From assembly GCA_021234535.1 (NCBI GenBank), contig CM037843.1:41727200-41791199 (forward strand): DNA of 64,000 nt, in the 5' to 3' direction. Source of the DNA: Stichopus chloronotus (taxonomy: Eukaryota > Echinodermata > Holothuroidea > Aspidochirotida > Stichopodidae). Below, piece after piece: positions 50,801 through 56,615 of the stretch (the stretch's first letter is position 1; each line of letters opens with the position of its first letter). A model generated the notes under the pieces. It did no database searches, had not been told where the DNA came from, and saw only the letters and a list, made by a program, of their open reading frames with translations. Position numbers and translations under genes: made by a program.

Positions 50801-53395
50801 ATCAGTCTCTGTCAGCAAGGGATCGTTGACCGATACGATCACATCTGCCTCAGCCTTTCAATCGACAAAAAAAAAAAGGAGAGTTACAGAGAAAAACAAA
50901 ATAATGAGTGATTTGGAAACAAAATATTCTCACACCGCAAGTGAAAACAAGATGAATTTAATGATACAAAGATGCATGAGATGAGATGAATGACTTCATG
51001 CTGCCCAATCATATTTCATTTCCTTTTTGTGTTGATTTCCTTTAATCTAGTGTAATAATAAGCCACTGATAAAAATGACCACATATGGAGACATCAAGTT
51101 GCATAGCTGTCCTTTATTGTACACTGCAAAGGTGAAATTAGTGCAATAATCAGTTTCATTCCTAGGCAAAAATATGAATTAATTAATTGATTTTAAATGT
51201 TCATTTTCAGTAAGTACATTCACCTATGCCAAACCCCTTGCACATACATGTACAAAGGGAAGCATGCTTTTCAAGCTATTGGGATATCTCTTCTTATCAT
51301 CTGCGAGCAAATGACAGAGATTAGGTTTGCTTTGGCCTGTCTAAGTTTTTATTATTAAGTCCACTCCACAATCAGACCTAAACTGATCACAAAAGCAAAG
51401 GTAACTTTCCAGGAAGAAAGGTAAGGTCTTCATAACAAAGTGACACAATTTTCAGGTTAGAACCATTATAAAAGATTGTAAAGTGTTGAAAACACTAAGT
51501 AAAAACTGCAGACTGAGGTTTCTGTTGCTTTTTTTTTTTAAGTTCCATATTGTAGCGAACTGTACCAACAAATGGATTTACCTTTGGTGAGTCAATGGAT
51601 ATTCCTTCGAGGGGGGAACCAGGGAGGGGGTGGATGACCAAGGTAGTCTTGAATTTGGTTTGACCTTTGACCAGTGGCAGCAAATCTAGAGGGCACTGTC
51701 CCAGTAAAACAGTTTTCTCCTCCTTCTGCTTCTTTTCCTTTGGCAGGACTTCCACAAATGTCACTGTATGATCAATGGCAAACAAATGTGGAAATAATTC
51801 AAACTCACTCAAATCTAATAAACAGATAAATCGAGGATATCAACAGTTTGGGGTTCCAGGGAGGATGAAGCATGGCAGATTCGATAAACAAACATATAAG
51901 CATTTACATAAAGAATTGCCTGGAGGTGTTTATCTTAGGGATAATACGAGAGATGTAGTCACACGGCAGAAAATGCAGAAAATTGGCAACACTTTTGTTG
52001 CCTTGGGTTAACAGCACAATTTGAGAGTAAAACAAATATCAACTCCCACAATCTTGACTACTGAACCAGTAAACATATCTTCCTTTCTACTGAGACCTAA
52101 GGCCAAAGTAGCAACAACATTAGAAGGAGTTAATTTCTGCATGGGACCACTAAATGTCAATGGAAGGGTCACTACCATTTAGAATGGTTTTATCGTGCAA
52201 CCAGTTACATCACTAGCTTACAGAGCTTTGTCCTTGTTTGACATCAATTGTTTTAACACTTTGAGAGTACACTGCCCTTTAGTAGATGGATAACATGAAA
52301 AGTAGTAAAGAGGTTAATTACAGAGCATGTTTAGCTGACTCAATGGCCATTAACAGGCCTACAGGAGAAGATTATGCTTCATCGTTTTTGATCAGTGCAT
52401 GTCTATTCTTCTAGTTAAAAATGAGTCTCTTTCATACACATTATGCTCAAAAATGTTCACCTGTCAAAATGTTGAACTTTGTACCCAATCAACTCTGAGG
52501 TACCAACATCCCAGTTAAGGGAATAAACATCAACCAAAGGCAACTTGTCACCCTGATTAGACAATACTTGCTACAAACAGTCGGGGGAGGGCAGAATTTT
52601 CCTTCCAAAATATACACATATTGACCCCCAAAAAACCTAGCCCTTGCTCCTTAGATCCTGCAGCAAACACTGTACCACATGTAGTCACAGCAGTAGCATA
52701 CACCCCTCATCCTCTACTGTCAAATGTGAATGTGAGAAACATCTAATAACATTCACACTCAAAGCATACACTCTCCCCATCCTCTTTTATCCAATATTGT
52801 AAGATTTTGTACTTTTTTTAACATAATTGTCTAGTACGTAATTCATTTTTTCACATTCCCAATATTTGAGTTTACAGAACTAATGAATCATACATTAATG
52901 GACACAACCATGAACTCTACACTACATTTGGCATTGTCTTCTCTTACTGAGCCAGAATCACTGTTTTCTCTCACCAAGGACTGGCTTGTATGCAATTTCA
53001 TCCAACATGGCGGGATCATCGAATGTACAGTCCAATTTCGCTGTGAAGTTATATTCTGTGGAACCATCTTCTCCCATATCAACTTTAGCAGACTCTCCAA
53101 GAGGGTTGCTGCCATACTCTACCCGTACCAAGGAACTCAGGATATCACTTTTACTTCCTCTCTGAAATTTGAAAGACCAAACATTTTTGGTAGTTATTAC
53201 ATTCAGAAATGGAATCAACCACAAAAATACAAAATAGTAGCAGACTTTTGGATAGGAATTTAGTAATTAGTTGATGAATGAGTGTTATATAAGGTATAAA
53301 GCAGGAGTTATAGCTACCAGACTTCTGGCCCTTTGTATAGTAATTGATATAGGCTCTGGAGATCTGAACTTTTGCGGCTCTTCTTCCGAGGCCAT
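11621..53395 (-). CDS. CFAP70: CFAP70 gene, complete spliced coding region (26 exons)
   Basis: Cilia- and flagella-associated protein 70 (TTC18), an axonemal protein of motile cilia and sperm flagella. Family knowledge: mouse CFAP70 has been placed near the outer dynein arm base, the Chlamydomonas protein in the central apparatus, and human loss causes sperm flagellum defects. Joining the 26 exons listed separately gives 3429 nt, 1142 residues plus stop, every junction in frame with GT-AG sites. Hallmarks matching the vertebrate protein as I recall it: [14 protein letters not shown] at 93-106, RLWPVE at 310-315, [10 protein letters not shown] at 472-481, [10 protein letters not shown] at 557-566, [11 protein letters not shown] at 571-581, [12 protein letters not shown] at 597-608 and the C-terminus VGFGNPSF at 1135-1142. 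TPR blocks lie at about 640-745 and 930-1142, with an acidic, Pro/Ser-rich linker between. No truncation or internal stop is seen. Identification is very secure; the linker exons are the least certain part. Confidence 0.97.
11852..14427 (-). other. CFAP70 introns 25 and 24 (apart from exon 25)
   Basis: Intron 25 is 11852-13434 and intron 24 is 13525-14427. No repeats or extra exons recognised. Confidence 0.8.
13435..13524 (-). CDS. CFAP70: CFAP70 exon 25, 90 nt (residues 1037-1066)
   Basis: Acceptor TACTGTAG|TATGAG and donor CCGG|GTAAGT. It encodes [20 protein letters not shown] followed by [10 protein letters not shown], matching human YEKAKKTYMQACKRSPSCLT then WLGLGIACYR. Phase 0 at both ends. 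Without it, exons 24 and 26 would lack half a TPR. Confidence 0.97.
14428..14589 (-). CDS. CFAP70: CFAP70 exon 24, TPR (residues 983-1036)
   Basis: 162 nt, phase 0 at both ends; acceptor TTGAATAG|GATCC, donor AAGAG|GTAAAT. It encodes [31 protein letters not shown] and [19 protein letters not shown]. These match human [31 protein letters not shown] and SEMHFIFLRLGLIYLEEKE. Confidence 0.97.
16419..16631 (-). CDS. Orphan exon b in CFAP70 intron 23, ending in a basic Cys-containing tail
   Basis: After CATCTAACGGAG a 213-nt open frame continues in phase 0 from exon a: [19 protein letters not shown], then [10 protein letters not shown], and a basic end [15 protein letters not shown] before TGA at 16419. 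GC content is well above the flanking intron. The acceptor has only a modest pyrimidine tract. It could be the 3' end of a nested gene, an alternative CFAP70 end, or remains of an inserted gene. No family recognised. Confidence 0.35.
   Translation of the reverse strand, partial: SLSRSFSHMKHLIKVSQLFESNDIWQAALPGCQRTTEDFRETSRKMRHSFPAFPRVSRRRCRKEEGDPEC
16704..16795 (-). CDS. Orphan exon a in CFAP70 intron 23
   Basis: A long T tract and TGTCTGTAG acceptor precede 92 nt encoding [20 protein letters not shown] and [10 protein letters not shown], ending at donor CTACAA|GTACGG. It begins with 2 nt of a split codon. Composition is distinctly coding-like. It cannot join exon 23 of CFAP70 (phase 0) but would be in frame after any of exons 18-21. 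Not recognised. Confidence 0.4.
17223..17375 (-). CDS. CFAP70: CFAP70 exon 23, TPR (residues 932-982)
   Basis: 153 nt, phase 0 at both ends; acceptor TTTTGCAG|TTTTG, donor ATCAG|GTAGGT. It encodes [20 protein letters not shown], then [20 protein letters not shown] and ALVLDYQ. These match human [20 protein letters not shown] and LAQTHILKKNFAKAEEYLQQ. A clear TPR motif. Confidence 0.96.
17376..18246 (-). other. CFAP70 intron 22
   Basis: A 96-codon minus-strand open frame at 17841-18128 is present, without credible splice sites or a recognisable product. Otherwise nothing seen. Confidence 0.75.
18247..18407 (-). CDS. CFAP70: CFAP70 exon 22: linker end and start of second TPR block (residues 878-931)
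   Basis: Acceptor TTTCAACAG|TTGGTC; donor CTCAG|GTAAGG. A Ser/Pro/Glu-rich linker ([13 protein letters not shown]) leads to [17 protein letters not shown], which aligns with human TIFMETIHFLMKVKAVQ. Begins with 2 nt of a codon, completed by the G that ends exons 18-21, and ends in phase 0. Confidence 0.93.
19433..19784. mobile_element. 352-bp MITE-like element with perfect 14-bp TIRs (CFAP70 intron 21)
   Basis: AAGGTGCTTTCACA at 19433-19446 is exactly complementary to TGTGAAAGCACCTT at 19771-19784. Imperfect complementarity extends inward, including CACTCGAGCATTTC against the reverse complement of AAAAGTGCTCGAGATGC. No clear target duplication. Open frames in it on both strands are by-products of the inverted repeats. 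Confidence 0.65.
20030..20540. repeat. Fold-back array: short tandem units facing inverted copies (CFAP70 intron 21)
   Basis: At 20050-20155 about six units of 15-17 bp follow the pattern TGTTMCAACACCCYTA. At 20415-20535 the reverse complement appears as (C)AGGGGTGTCTGAATAT units. Between them and beside them lies an inverted TAATTAACAATTACCTAATTG stretch (about 20470-20500). The whole can fold into a long imperfect hairpin. Confidence 0.6.
20509..20649 (-). CDS. Candidate exon in CFAP70 intron 21, partly in repeat sequence
   Basis: Acceptor GGGATCACAG and donor CTGACAG|GTAATA bound 141 nt, open as [20 protein letters not shown] and [18 protein letters not shown]..., 2 nt in and 1 nt out, exactly the phase needed between exons 21 and 22. 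Its 3' third overlaps a repeat (TCAGAACAGGGGTGTCAGAA), so it may be an exonised element or chance. Not included in the main model. Confidence 0.25.
21623..21655 (-). CDS. CFAP70: CFAP70 exon 21: 33-nt linker microexon
   Basis: Acceptor GATATAACAG|AATCTC and donor AAAG|GTATAT enclose 33 nt that encode [11 protein letters not shown]. The phase is 2 nt in and 1 nt out, identical to the neighbouring linker exons. A small Pro/Ser peptide in the same style as exon 20. Alternative use is likely but unproven. Confidence 0.7.
22774..22803 (-). CDS. CFAP70: CFAP70 exon 20: 30-nt linker microexon
   Basis: Acceptor TTTATAAG|ATCAAC and donor CAAG|GTAAGG enclose 30 nt that encode [10 protein letters not shown], with split codons at both ends in the same phase as exons 18, 19 and 21. 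Skipping or inclusion keeps the frame. The acceptor tract is weak, so this may be an alternatively used exon. Evidence is only sequence, phase and position. Confidence 0.7.
22993..23336. mobile_element. Inverted-repeat element, copy 1 (CFAP70 intron 19)
   Basis: Ends ATTAATAGTGCTTGCA at 22993-23008 and TGCAAACACTACTAAT at 23321-23336 are near-complementary. Inner arms GGGTATCTGGGTACCCA and TGGGTACCCAGACCCTGATACC also pair. No coding capacity. A related copy lies at 35097-35372, showing a dispersed family. Confidence 0.6.
24360..24870. repeat. Extremely AT-rich repeat with tandem and inverted units (CFAP70 intron 19)
   Basis: An approximately 85-bp unit (CTTTAAAAATTTTTGCAAAAC... then AAAAATGAAAAACRAATATT) occurs at about 24403 and 24488. 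From about 24690 the complementary style of sequence (TTTTTGTAAAGTTTTCAAAACAAAAAAC) appears inverted. Composed almost wholly of A and T homopolymer steps. Confidence 0.55.
27226..27243 (-). CDS. Candidate 18-nt microexon in CFAP70 intron 19
   Basis: Acceptor TTTTCTCCAACAG and donor CCTA|GTAATG bound 18 nt encoding V-EEEAP with linker phase (2 nt in, 1 nt out). The peptide resembles the acidic/Pro style of exon 20. The donor lacks the usual G before GT, so support is weak. Confidence 0.2.
27665..27805 (-). CDS. CFAP70: CFAP70 exon 19: basic, proline-rich linker (residues 811-856)
   Basis: 141 nt between CACTGTAG and TCAG|GTACTG. It encodes [19 protein letters not shown], then repeated Pro/Thr ([14 protein letters not shown]) and a basic [11 protein letters not shown] end. 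No similarity to the human linker is evident. It is supported by valid splice sites, higher GC than its surroundings, an open frame and matching phase (2 nt in, 1 nt out). The plus-strand open frame over it is antisense shadow. Probably a disordered, phosphorylatable segment (inference). Confidence 0.85.
27806..30206 (-). other. CFAP70 intron 18
   Basis: Contains the minisatellite at 29575-29820, T runs at 28391-28400 and 28701-28715, and a C-rich tract at about 28500-28550. No exons recognised. Confidence 0.8.
29575..29820. repeat. Degenerate minisatellite, about four units of 62-67 bp (CFAP70 intron 18)
   Basis: Units share the core CTGATTGRTGCCCATATYTTATC...CAGTCCCTCTC. Cores begin near 29582, 29644, 29712 and 29778. 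Period and similarity vary, so it is old. Confidence 0.6.
30207..30422 (-). CDS. CFAP70: CFAP70 exon 18: TPR end, then acidic linker (residues 739-809)
   Basis: Acceptor TCTCTTACAG|GTTTG; donor GATG|GTGAGT. It begins [19 protein letters not shown] (human LYYEIQNNDIRMEMAFHEA) and then turns into a Gln-rich and strongly acidic tail containing EDEDEQHQG and [11 protein letters not shown]. Begins with 2 nt and ends with 1 nt of split codons: the first of four consecutive phase 1-1 exons in the linker. The human linker also starts here but is not alignable. Confidence 0.94.
31976..32144 (-). CDS. CFAP70: CFAP70 exon 17, TPR (residues 682-737)
   Basis: Acceptor CATGCAG|GCTGAA; donor CTAG|GTATGT. 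It encodes [20 protein letters not shown], then [11 protein letters not shown] and LAWTLL. These match human AQECFQKALSLNQSHIHSLL, QAEIFFEDATC and VAWTLLG. Classic TPR spacing with A, G/Y and A residues. Ends with 1 nt of the Gly codon shared with exon 18. Confidence 0.96.
33112..33192 (-). CDS. CFAP70: CFAP70 exon 16, 81 nt (residues 655-681)
   Basis: Acceptor CCAATAG|AGACTC; donor AAAG|GTGAGG. It encodes [20 protein letters not shown] followed by LINDIAK. This is TPR-like, with W..YG at the position of human HWLDYGAFCLLTEDNIK. Both ends in phase 0. An antisense open frame on the plus strand here is a shadow of this exon. Confidence 0.94.
33950..34207 (-). CDS. CFAP70: CFAP70 exon 15, start of TPR region (residues 569-654)
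   Basis: 258 nt, phase 0 at both ends. It encodes [33 protein letters not shown], and ends [18 protein letters not shown]. These match human [32 protein letters not shown] and [18 protein letters not shown]. The closing segment is the first helix pair of the N-proximal TPR block. Donor GAG|GTGAGT. Confidence 0.97.
34601..34733 (-). CDS. CFAP70: CFAP70 exon 14 (residues 525-568)
   Basis: Acceptor CATGCAG|GACAC; donor CAAG|GTACTT. It contains [10 protein letters not shown], a polar stretch, then [20 protein letters not shown] and KEQIK. The second part aligns with human [20 protein letters not shown] and KEQLK, one of the best conserved segments of the family. Ends in phase 0. Confidence 0.96.
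35097..35372. mobile_element. Inverted-repeat element, copy 2 (CFAP70 intron 13)
   Basis: Begins TAGTGTTTGCACGAGGTATC then CAGGTACCTG, and ends with CCAACTGTGATCTGAGTTTG followed by CAAACACAAT. These are the left and right ends of the element at 22993-23336, with about 70 bp less inside. More diverged termini than copy 1. Confidence 0.5.
35896..36018 (-). CDS. CFAP70: CFAP70 exon 13 (residues 484-523)
   Basis: Acceptor CGTTTTTCAG|AGTTG; donor TTCAG|GTAATA. It encodes [20 protein letters not shown] and [20 protein letters not shown], matching human [20 protein letters not shown] and AMSDYHIQIKNISRAILDEY. Split codons at both ends each give Arg. Confidence 0.95.
36375..36556 (-). CDS. CFAP70: CFAP70 exon 12 (residues 423-482)
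   Basis: Acceptor TTTTGCAACAG|CAACC; donor AGCAG|GTAAAT. After a Ser/Pro/Gln-rich start it encodes [20 protein letters not shown] and [15 protein letters not shown], matching human NPEGQQYVEAGTYIVLEIQL and DKALVPKRMPEELAR. It ends with 2 nt of a split codon (Arg with exon 13). The reading frame stays open upstream of the acceptor, so the exact 5' boundary rests on phase and the human alignment. Confidence 0.93.
38220..38345 (-). CDS. Candidate cassette exon in CFAP70 intron 11 (126 nt)
   Basis: Acceptor CATATTTAG|ATGAAA and donor TGGAAG|GTAACC bound 42 codons ([20 protein letters not shown], then [20 protein letters not shown] and WK). Both ends are phase 0, as exons 11 and 12 require, so insertion keeps the frame. 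No vertebrate counterpart, and AT-rich codons, so chance is quite possible. Not included in the 1142-residue model. Confidence 0.3.
40471..40531 (+). repeat. (TTTG)n microsatellite
   Basis: About 15 uninterrupted TTTG units. It creates spurious open frames of repeating FVCL residues on the plus strand. Confidence 0.95.
43113..43256 (-). CDS. CFAP70: CFAP70 exon 11 (residues 375-422), Lys/Gly-rich tail
   Basis: 144 nt, phase 0 at both ends; acceptor TTTCACAG|ACCAAG, donor AAAAAG|GTAAGA. It opens [20 protein letters not shown] and then runs into a low-complexity [17 protein letters not shown] stretch. The human counterpart (SLLSKQAVSKNLKEEKPVKEKD) is also lysine-rich but not alignable there. 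A charged, probably disordered spacer. Confidence 0.92.
43257..46899 (-). other. CFAP70 introns 10 and 9 (apart from exon 10)
   Basis: Intron 10, 43257-44478, has two long T runs at about 44342-44376. Intron 9, 44541-46899, shows no recognisable element. Confidence 0.8.
44479..44540 (-). CDS. CFAP70: CFAP70 exon 10, 62 nt (residues 355-374)
   Basis: Acceptor CTTTGCAG|TGAAG; donor CAAG|GTGAAT. It encodes [20 protein letters not shown], matching human VKRIRGAFHVYPYLDSVVHEK. Starts with 2 nt of a split codon and ends in phase 0. Its neighbours read directly into YPG-V before it and TKRKG after it (human TKCLL). Confidence 0.95.
46900..46969 (-). CDS. CFAP70: CFAP70 exon 9 (residues 331-353)
   Basis: Acceptor CTTGCAG|GATGAA; donor GGAG|GTAAAC. 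It encodes [20 protein letters not shown] then YPG, matching human [23 protein letters not shown]. Begins in phase 0 and ends with 1 nt, completing Val with exon 10. Confidence 0.96.
47544..47631 (-). CDS. CFAP70: CFAP70 exon 8 (residues 301-330)
   Basis: Two AG acceptors lie 7 nt apart. Only the upstream one (TTTTACAG at 47632) restores the frame left by exon 7: AG|C gives Ser, then [19 protein letters not shown], aligned without gaps to human [20 protein letters not shown]. The exon ends in a Lys/Gly-rich tail, KGKGK, with donor AAG|GTATGA, phase 0. Confidence 0.94.
48234..48328 (-). CDS. CFAP70: CFAP70 exon 7 (residues 270-300)
   Basis: Acceptor ATTTTCAG|GATAGA; donor CAAAG|GTATGA. It encodes [18 protein letters not shown] and [13 protein letters not shown], matching human DSEFRNQAECIKKRIIWD and LESRCYLDPSAVV. 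It ends with 2 nt (AG) of a split codon, which decides the acceptor of exon 8. Confidence 0.95.
48485..48740. repeat. Degenerate minisatellite of about 20-bp units (CFAP70 intron 6)
   Basis: Repeated variants of AAGTTACAGGRTACTTT and AACTTnnnGGATACTTT run from about 48485 to 48740, with the clearest adjacent copies at 48605-48660. Degenerate, period about 19-22 bp. Confidence 0.5.
48774..48828 (-). CDS. CFAP70: CFAP70 exon 6, 55 nt (residues 252-269)
   Basis: A short exon between TTAAATAG and GAA|GTAAGT. It encodes [18 protein letters not shown], an acidic loop equivalent to human VGGPYEEEEGELNHPE. It begins with 1 nt of a split codon and ends in phase 0, joining cleanly to DRDFRAEAE in exon 7. 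Confidence 0.9.
49228..49355 (-). CDS. CFAP70: CFAP70 exon 5 (residues 209-250)
   Basis: Acceptor CCTCCAG|AAAGAG; donor ACAA|GTAAGT, a near-perfect consensus. It encodes [13 protein letters not shown] and then QKKWAMPG with SIFIPD, aligning with the human KNGTLK...PKKWPIANI...IPDAF stretch. The codon split 2+1 with exon 6 gives Lys. The human spacer between these motifs has a different length, so the middle of the exon is less conserved. Confidence 0.92.
50678..50854 (-). CDS. CFAP70: CFAP70 exon 4 (residues 150-208)
   Basis: 177 nt, phase 0 at both ends; acceptor GAAAG|GCTGAG, donor GCAGAG|GTAACA. It encodes [20 protein letters not shown] and [20 protein letters not shown], matching human EPLLTTAQISGGNLLKVTLE and AAYSVPESFIPTGPGQNYMV. 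The acceptor has a weak pyrimidine tract, but the protein match fixes the boundary. Confidence 0.95.
51582..51763 (-). CDS. CFAP70: CFAP70 exon 3 (residues 90-149)
   Basis: Acceptor CATACAG|TGACA; donor AAAG|GTAAAT. It holds the most conserved N-terminal motif, [14 protein letters not shown] at residues 93-106, then [15 protein letters not shown] and [10 protein letters not shown]. These match human ILGQAVVDLLPLLEGQ and HPVQGSPLE almost residue by residue. Begins with 2 nt of a split codon and ends in phase 0. Confidence 0.96.
52975..53161 (-). CDS. CFAP70: CFAP70 exon 2 (residues 27-88)
   Basis: Starts after TTTCAG and ends CTTG|GTGAGA. It encodes [16 protein letters not shown] and then [20 protein letters not shown], matching the human segment with DSAKITVSPEGSAKYNFTS, and ends IAYKPVL (human LAHKPVF). 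The last codon is split 1+2 with exon 3, giving Val. It is part of the N-terminal beta-rich region. Confidence 0.93.
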
Positions 53396-53398
53396 GAT
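53318..53398 (-). CDS. CFAP70: CFAP70 exon 1 with start codon (residues 1-26)
   Basis: The ATG is at 53393-53395 and the peptide begins [15 protein letters not shown], followed by [11 protein letters not shown], which aligns with the VQITVTEGYDLKG strand of the human N-terminus. The donor is CTG|GTAGCT at 53317. Directly before the ATG lies a long T tract ending TTTCAG|ATC, a strong acceptor at 53398/53399. This exon therefore carries only 3 nt of 5' UTR, and at least one noncoding exon lies upstream. Ends in phase 0. Confidence 0.93.
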
Positions 53399-53886
53399 CT
53401 GAAACGAAAAAAAAAAAAACAGCTTCATATGCTAATATATGCAGACAGAACAAAATTAAAATGATATCACCATCTCAGGGGATAACTTATCCAGAAATGC
53501 ATCGCAATTCGTGACACAAGCAGGCCAGATTTCTGCACAAAAGGAAAAGTGTATAGTGATTTGGAACAACCCTTTCACTTTCAATGACAATCTTCAAAAG
53601 ACCTAAAAAATGTCCAAAACTGCTTCACATAATTTAATCACTAAATAAATTCCCTGCATCTCATCAAGCTAACAAGTCCCTAAACTTTGAATTATTTGAC
53701 TTATAGAACTCTCTAGTTGTTTATAATGCAAACAGCAGTTGCTGTGGCTATCATGAACTTCCAAGTAATAAGTCAATATACTGTGTACTGTACATACACA
53801 AATGCAGTACCCAAACCATAGAATTAAGTCTTTTCTTATTGAAAGTATATGCTAATATTCTTCTCGGCAAAGGAGAGTGTCCTTTT

Positions 53887-53978
53887 GATGTGTGATTAAA
53901 AATGTACTAACATCAAATACCGCCACCTTAATGATGTGTGATTAACAATGTACTGATATCAAATACCTCCAACTTAAT
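53887..53978 (+). repeat. Two adjacent 46-bp direct repeats
   Basis: GATGTGTGATTAAAAATGTA...CTTAAT (53887-53932) is followed directly by a near-identical copy (53933-53978) differing at only a few positions. A recent tandem duplication upstream of CFAP70 exon 1. Confidence 0.85.
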
Positions 53979-55587
53979 CATTCCAAACAGACAGTTGCGT
54001 TGTTAAAAGACTGTTTTATGTGTAGCACAGTACTTATGAAATACACCATGTAACATTCTAGCAACATCTAATGCTTTACAATCAGGTGATGGTAAATTCT
54101 GAGGGCTATTAGCTGACATCCACAATGTGTTCACCTCAATTACTTTTAAATAACTATAATTATAAACTTTGGAATTCTCTCCCCACCAAAACACAAAATG
54201 CTAGAACATATGCTACCTTTAAAGGTAAGGTGAAAAATTACCTAAATGACCAGTACACTCACTAAGTATCCCTTTCCTAGTTGCTTTCTTCATTGCTTTT
54301 GTCCTTTCTTAGTTCTCATTTTTCCTCCTTTTTTCTTTTCTTGTTATACTCTTTGTTGTATAGTTTCTTCTTGGTCACTAGCTCGTTAAACAATTGTTTT
54401 CCTAGTGTCCTGTCCATTTTTTGTATTTCACTTTACATTTTTATGGACAAAATAAGTAAATGAATGAATGTGTATTTGCCTTTGCTAGCTACAGTACATG
54501 CAGACAACAAGAAGACAGTCTGCTACTCTATCTGAGGAACCAATTCAAACAAATTTTATCGACATTTGGGCTTCACACCACCTTGTTTCATGAACACTTA
54601 ACTTCAAACTGTTGCAGTAATGGGGAAGTTAAAGAATTAGGCCAAGGCATCCTTATTTTAGTAATTTTTTATAGAAAACAGTCAGGGGTTGACCAGTTTT
54701 TGAGGAACTTAGCTCTTTGGTGAATTTACACAGTGAAATTGTTCTTGCCAATTCTCTAACTTATACAACAGAATTGCCAACATAAAAAATGGCTAACCTT
54801 GGTTCTTGCAAGAAAACCTGGAAATCACATTTCAAAACTAAATATTTTTAAAAAGTTACGTGTTATGAAGTGTTTTCTAAACTCAGAAGATTCATCTTAT
54901 TTTCTTCCTCTTAATCATGTAGAAATAGATATTTTATTTGATTAGTCACTTTTCTCAGACAATGACACATTTGCAAAAACAGCTATCGAAGGCATTAATC
55001 TTGGTTTCAATATCTAACATTGAATCAAAGTGATTTTCACCATGGCATTTTAAAGAAACAAAAACTCATCATCCCTGACAGTTTCAATTCTCCCAACGAC
55101 TTACATCTAGTCCCTCCCACAGTCCGTTTAAAATTCCTCCACATGTGTAATCAAAACAATGGATCTCTGTGTACACTGTGTAATATAAGCTACTTTGCAT
55201 CTTTTTAATTTGTTGTCAATCTAAGAGTAGAACCAGTTAAGAATTCTGCAATCCAGAAGCCAAAAAGATAGCTTGGGGTGATGAGTTACTGCCTTTAACC
55301 ATGAGAGGATGTCTAAAACCGTGAGAATCAGGATGAAGTTGTGGGATTTGGCAAGTCTGGAATTGTGCAGTTGTCCTGGACGTGTTCGAACTTGCAGAGT
55401 TAGAATCACAGAAATAGATAAACTAGAATGACATCACTGTAACTACTCCCACACTGAAATAGCTTTCCCATCAACATTTGCCATATAGAACAATCCGCGT
55501 ACAGCTCAAGAATTTACTCAGTGATATCTAGCAAGGCCTTCATCTTTGAGCAATACAAAAGTAGGCCAAGACCTAGCCTGAATGCAA
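53979..55587. other. CFAP70 5' intron/upstream region, nothing recognised
   Basis: AT-rich sequence between exon 1 and the LINE fragment. Random-looking short open frames only. Confidence 0.5.
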
Positions 55588-56076
55588 ACAGTTTAGTTTA
55601 GTTTAAAAAAAAAGGATCAGGGGGGACAATTAAGTCCCCATCACTGACCCTGAAAAAAAAAGATACAAAAATCAGACCCAGTCACAAAGCCTAAAGTACT
55701 CTTCCAGTGCATTCTTAAACCCATTCACACTTCTTGCCATCACTACATCCTCAGGCAACCCATTCCACTCATTCACTTCCCTCTGAGAAAAGAAGTAACG
55801 ACAAATATTAATCCTACTTTGAACCTTCTGGAGTGTACGACAATGACCTCTAGTAATTTTACTATTAGCAAACTTGAAAAAATCAGAAACTGATAAATTA
55901 TCAAATCCATGAACAGTATTATAGACTTGTATCAAATCCCCACATAATCTTCTCTGCTCAAGTGAAGTGAGATTTAAGAGACGTAACCTGCTGTTATAGG
56001 GGACACCCTTGAAAGCCCTAATCAATCTAGTAGCCCTGCGCTGGACTTTCTCAAGTAACTCCTTATCTTTAGAAAA
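55588..56076 (-). mobile_element. 5'-truncated CR1/L2-like LINE, reverse transcriptase C-terminal end
   Basis: The minus-strand frame from about 56076 to the TGA at 55672-55674 reads LLEKVQRRATRLIRAF, RLRLLNLTSLEQRRLCGDLI, QVYNTVHGFDNL, RGHCRTLQK, REVNEWNGLPEDVV and FKNALEEYF. This is the typical C-terminal segment after the reverse transcriptase domain in non-LTR elements of the CR1/L2/Rex1 group. The 3' end has a short untranslated part with a T9 run and AAACTAAACTAAAC tail. The frame is still intact, suggesting recent arrival, but most of the element is missing, so it is immobile. Confidence 0.85.
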
Positions 56077-56175
56077 ATAAAACATTTAATTTTTTTAGAT
56101 AACCTAACAATATGCAGGGAAAACTATGTTCCAACATCTAGCTATTTGCAAGTTATATATTATCCTAAAATTTCC

Positions 56176-56216
56176 ATTGGTGTTGTGTCATGTACTGTTC
56201 CATGACGTCATTCCGG
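56176..56216. promoter_or_regulatory. Cluster of reverse CCAAT box, CRE (TGACGTCA) and ETS site (TTCCGG)
   Basis: ATTGG at 56176-56180, a perfect CRE palindrome at 56203-56210 and an adjoining TTCCGG at 56211-56216 form a compact group typical of housekeeping or ciliary promoters. It would lie inside the first CFAP70 intron if the upstream exon proposed at 56616 is right, or be an alternative promoter. Confidence 0.35.
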
Positions 56217-56615
56217 TCTGTTTCTCTTGCCTAGGGCTAGCTTGACTTAGTTAGGCCTACTAAGACAATTCAATTGACATTATTCAAATACTGTAAAGTC
56301 GTAAGCTTCTTGAAACAGACATCAGTATTCCTTGTCATTGCTCTTTATGAACACCTACGGTTTTACACACAATGGGGAAATCCTCGTGGTAGTCAAGATC
56401 TAAACGTTAATTTGCCAAAACGTAGACCGTCGGTTACTTAGCTGTAAGTTTAGCCTAGCCTTATATTGAGGCAATTAACAGGTGCAGTCTCGCGGAAATG
56501 GCTCAATACTCTACTATCAAGTTATACGGAGTGAGAAGTAATATGTGACTTCAATGAAAGAACACAAGACACCACGTCAACGACATTTATTTCAATTTTG
56601 AATGTGTTCACCTAC

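Larger units (their letters stand above)
49356..52974 (-). other. CFAP70 introns 4 to 2 (apart from exons 3 and 4)
   Basis: Introns 49356-50677, 50855-51581 and 51764-52974. An A run at 50267-50279; no extra exon or transposon recognised. Confidence 0.8.
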
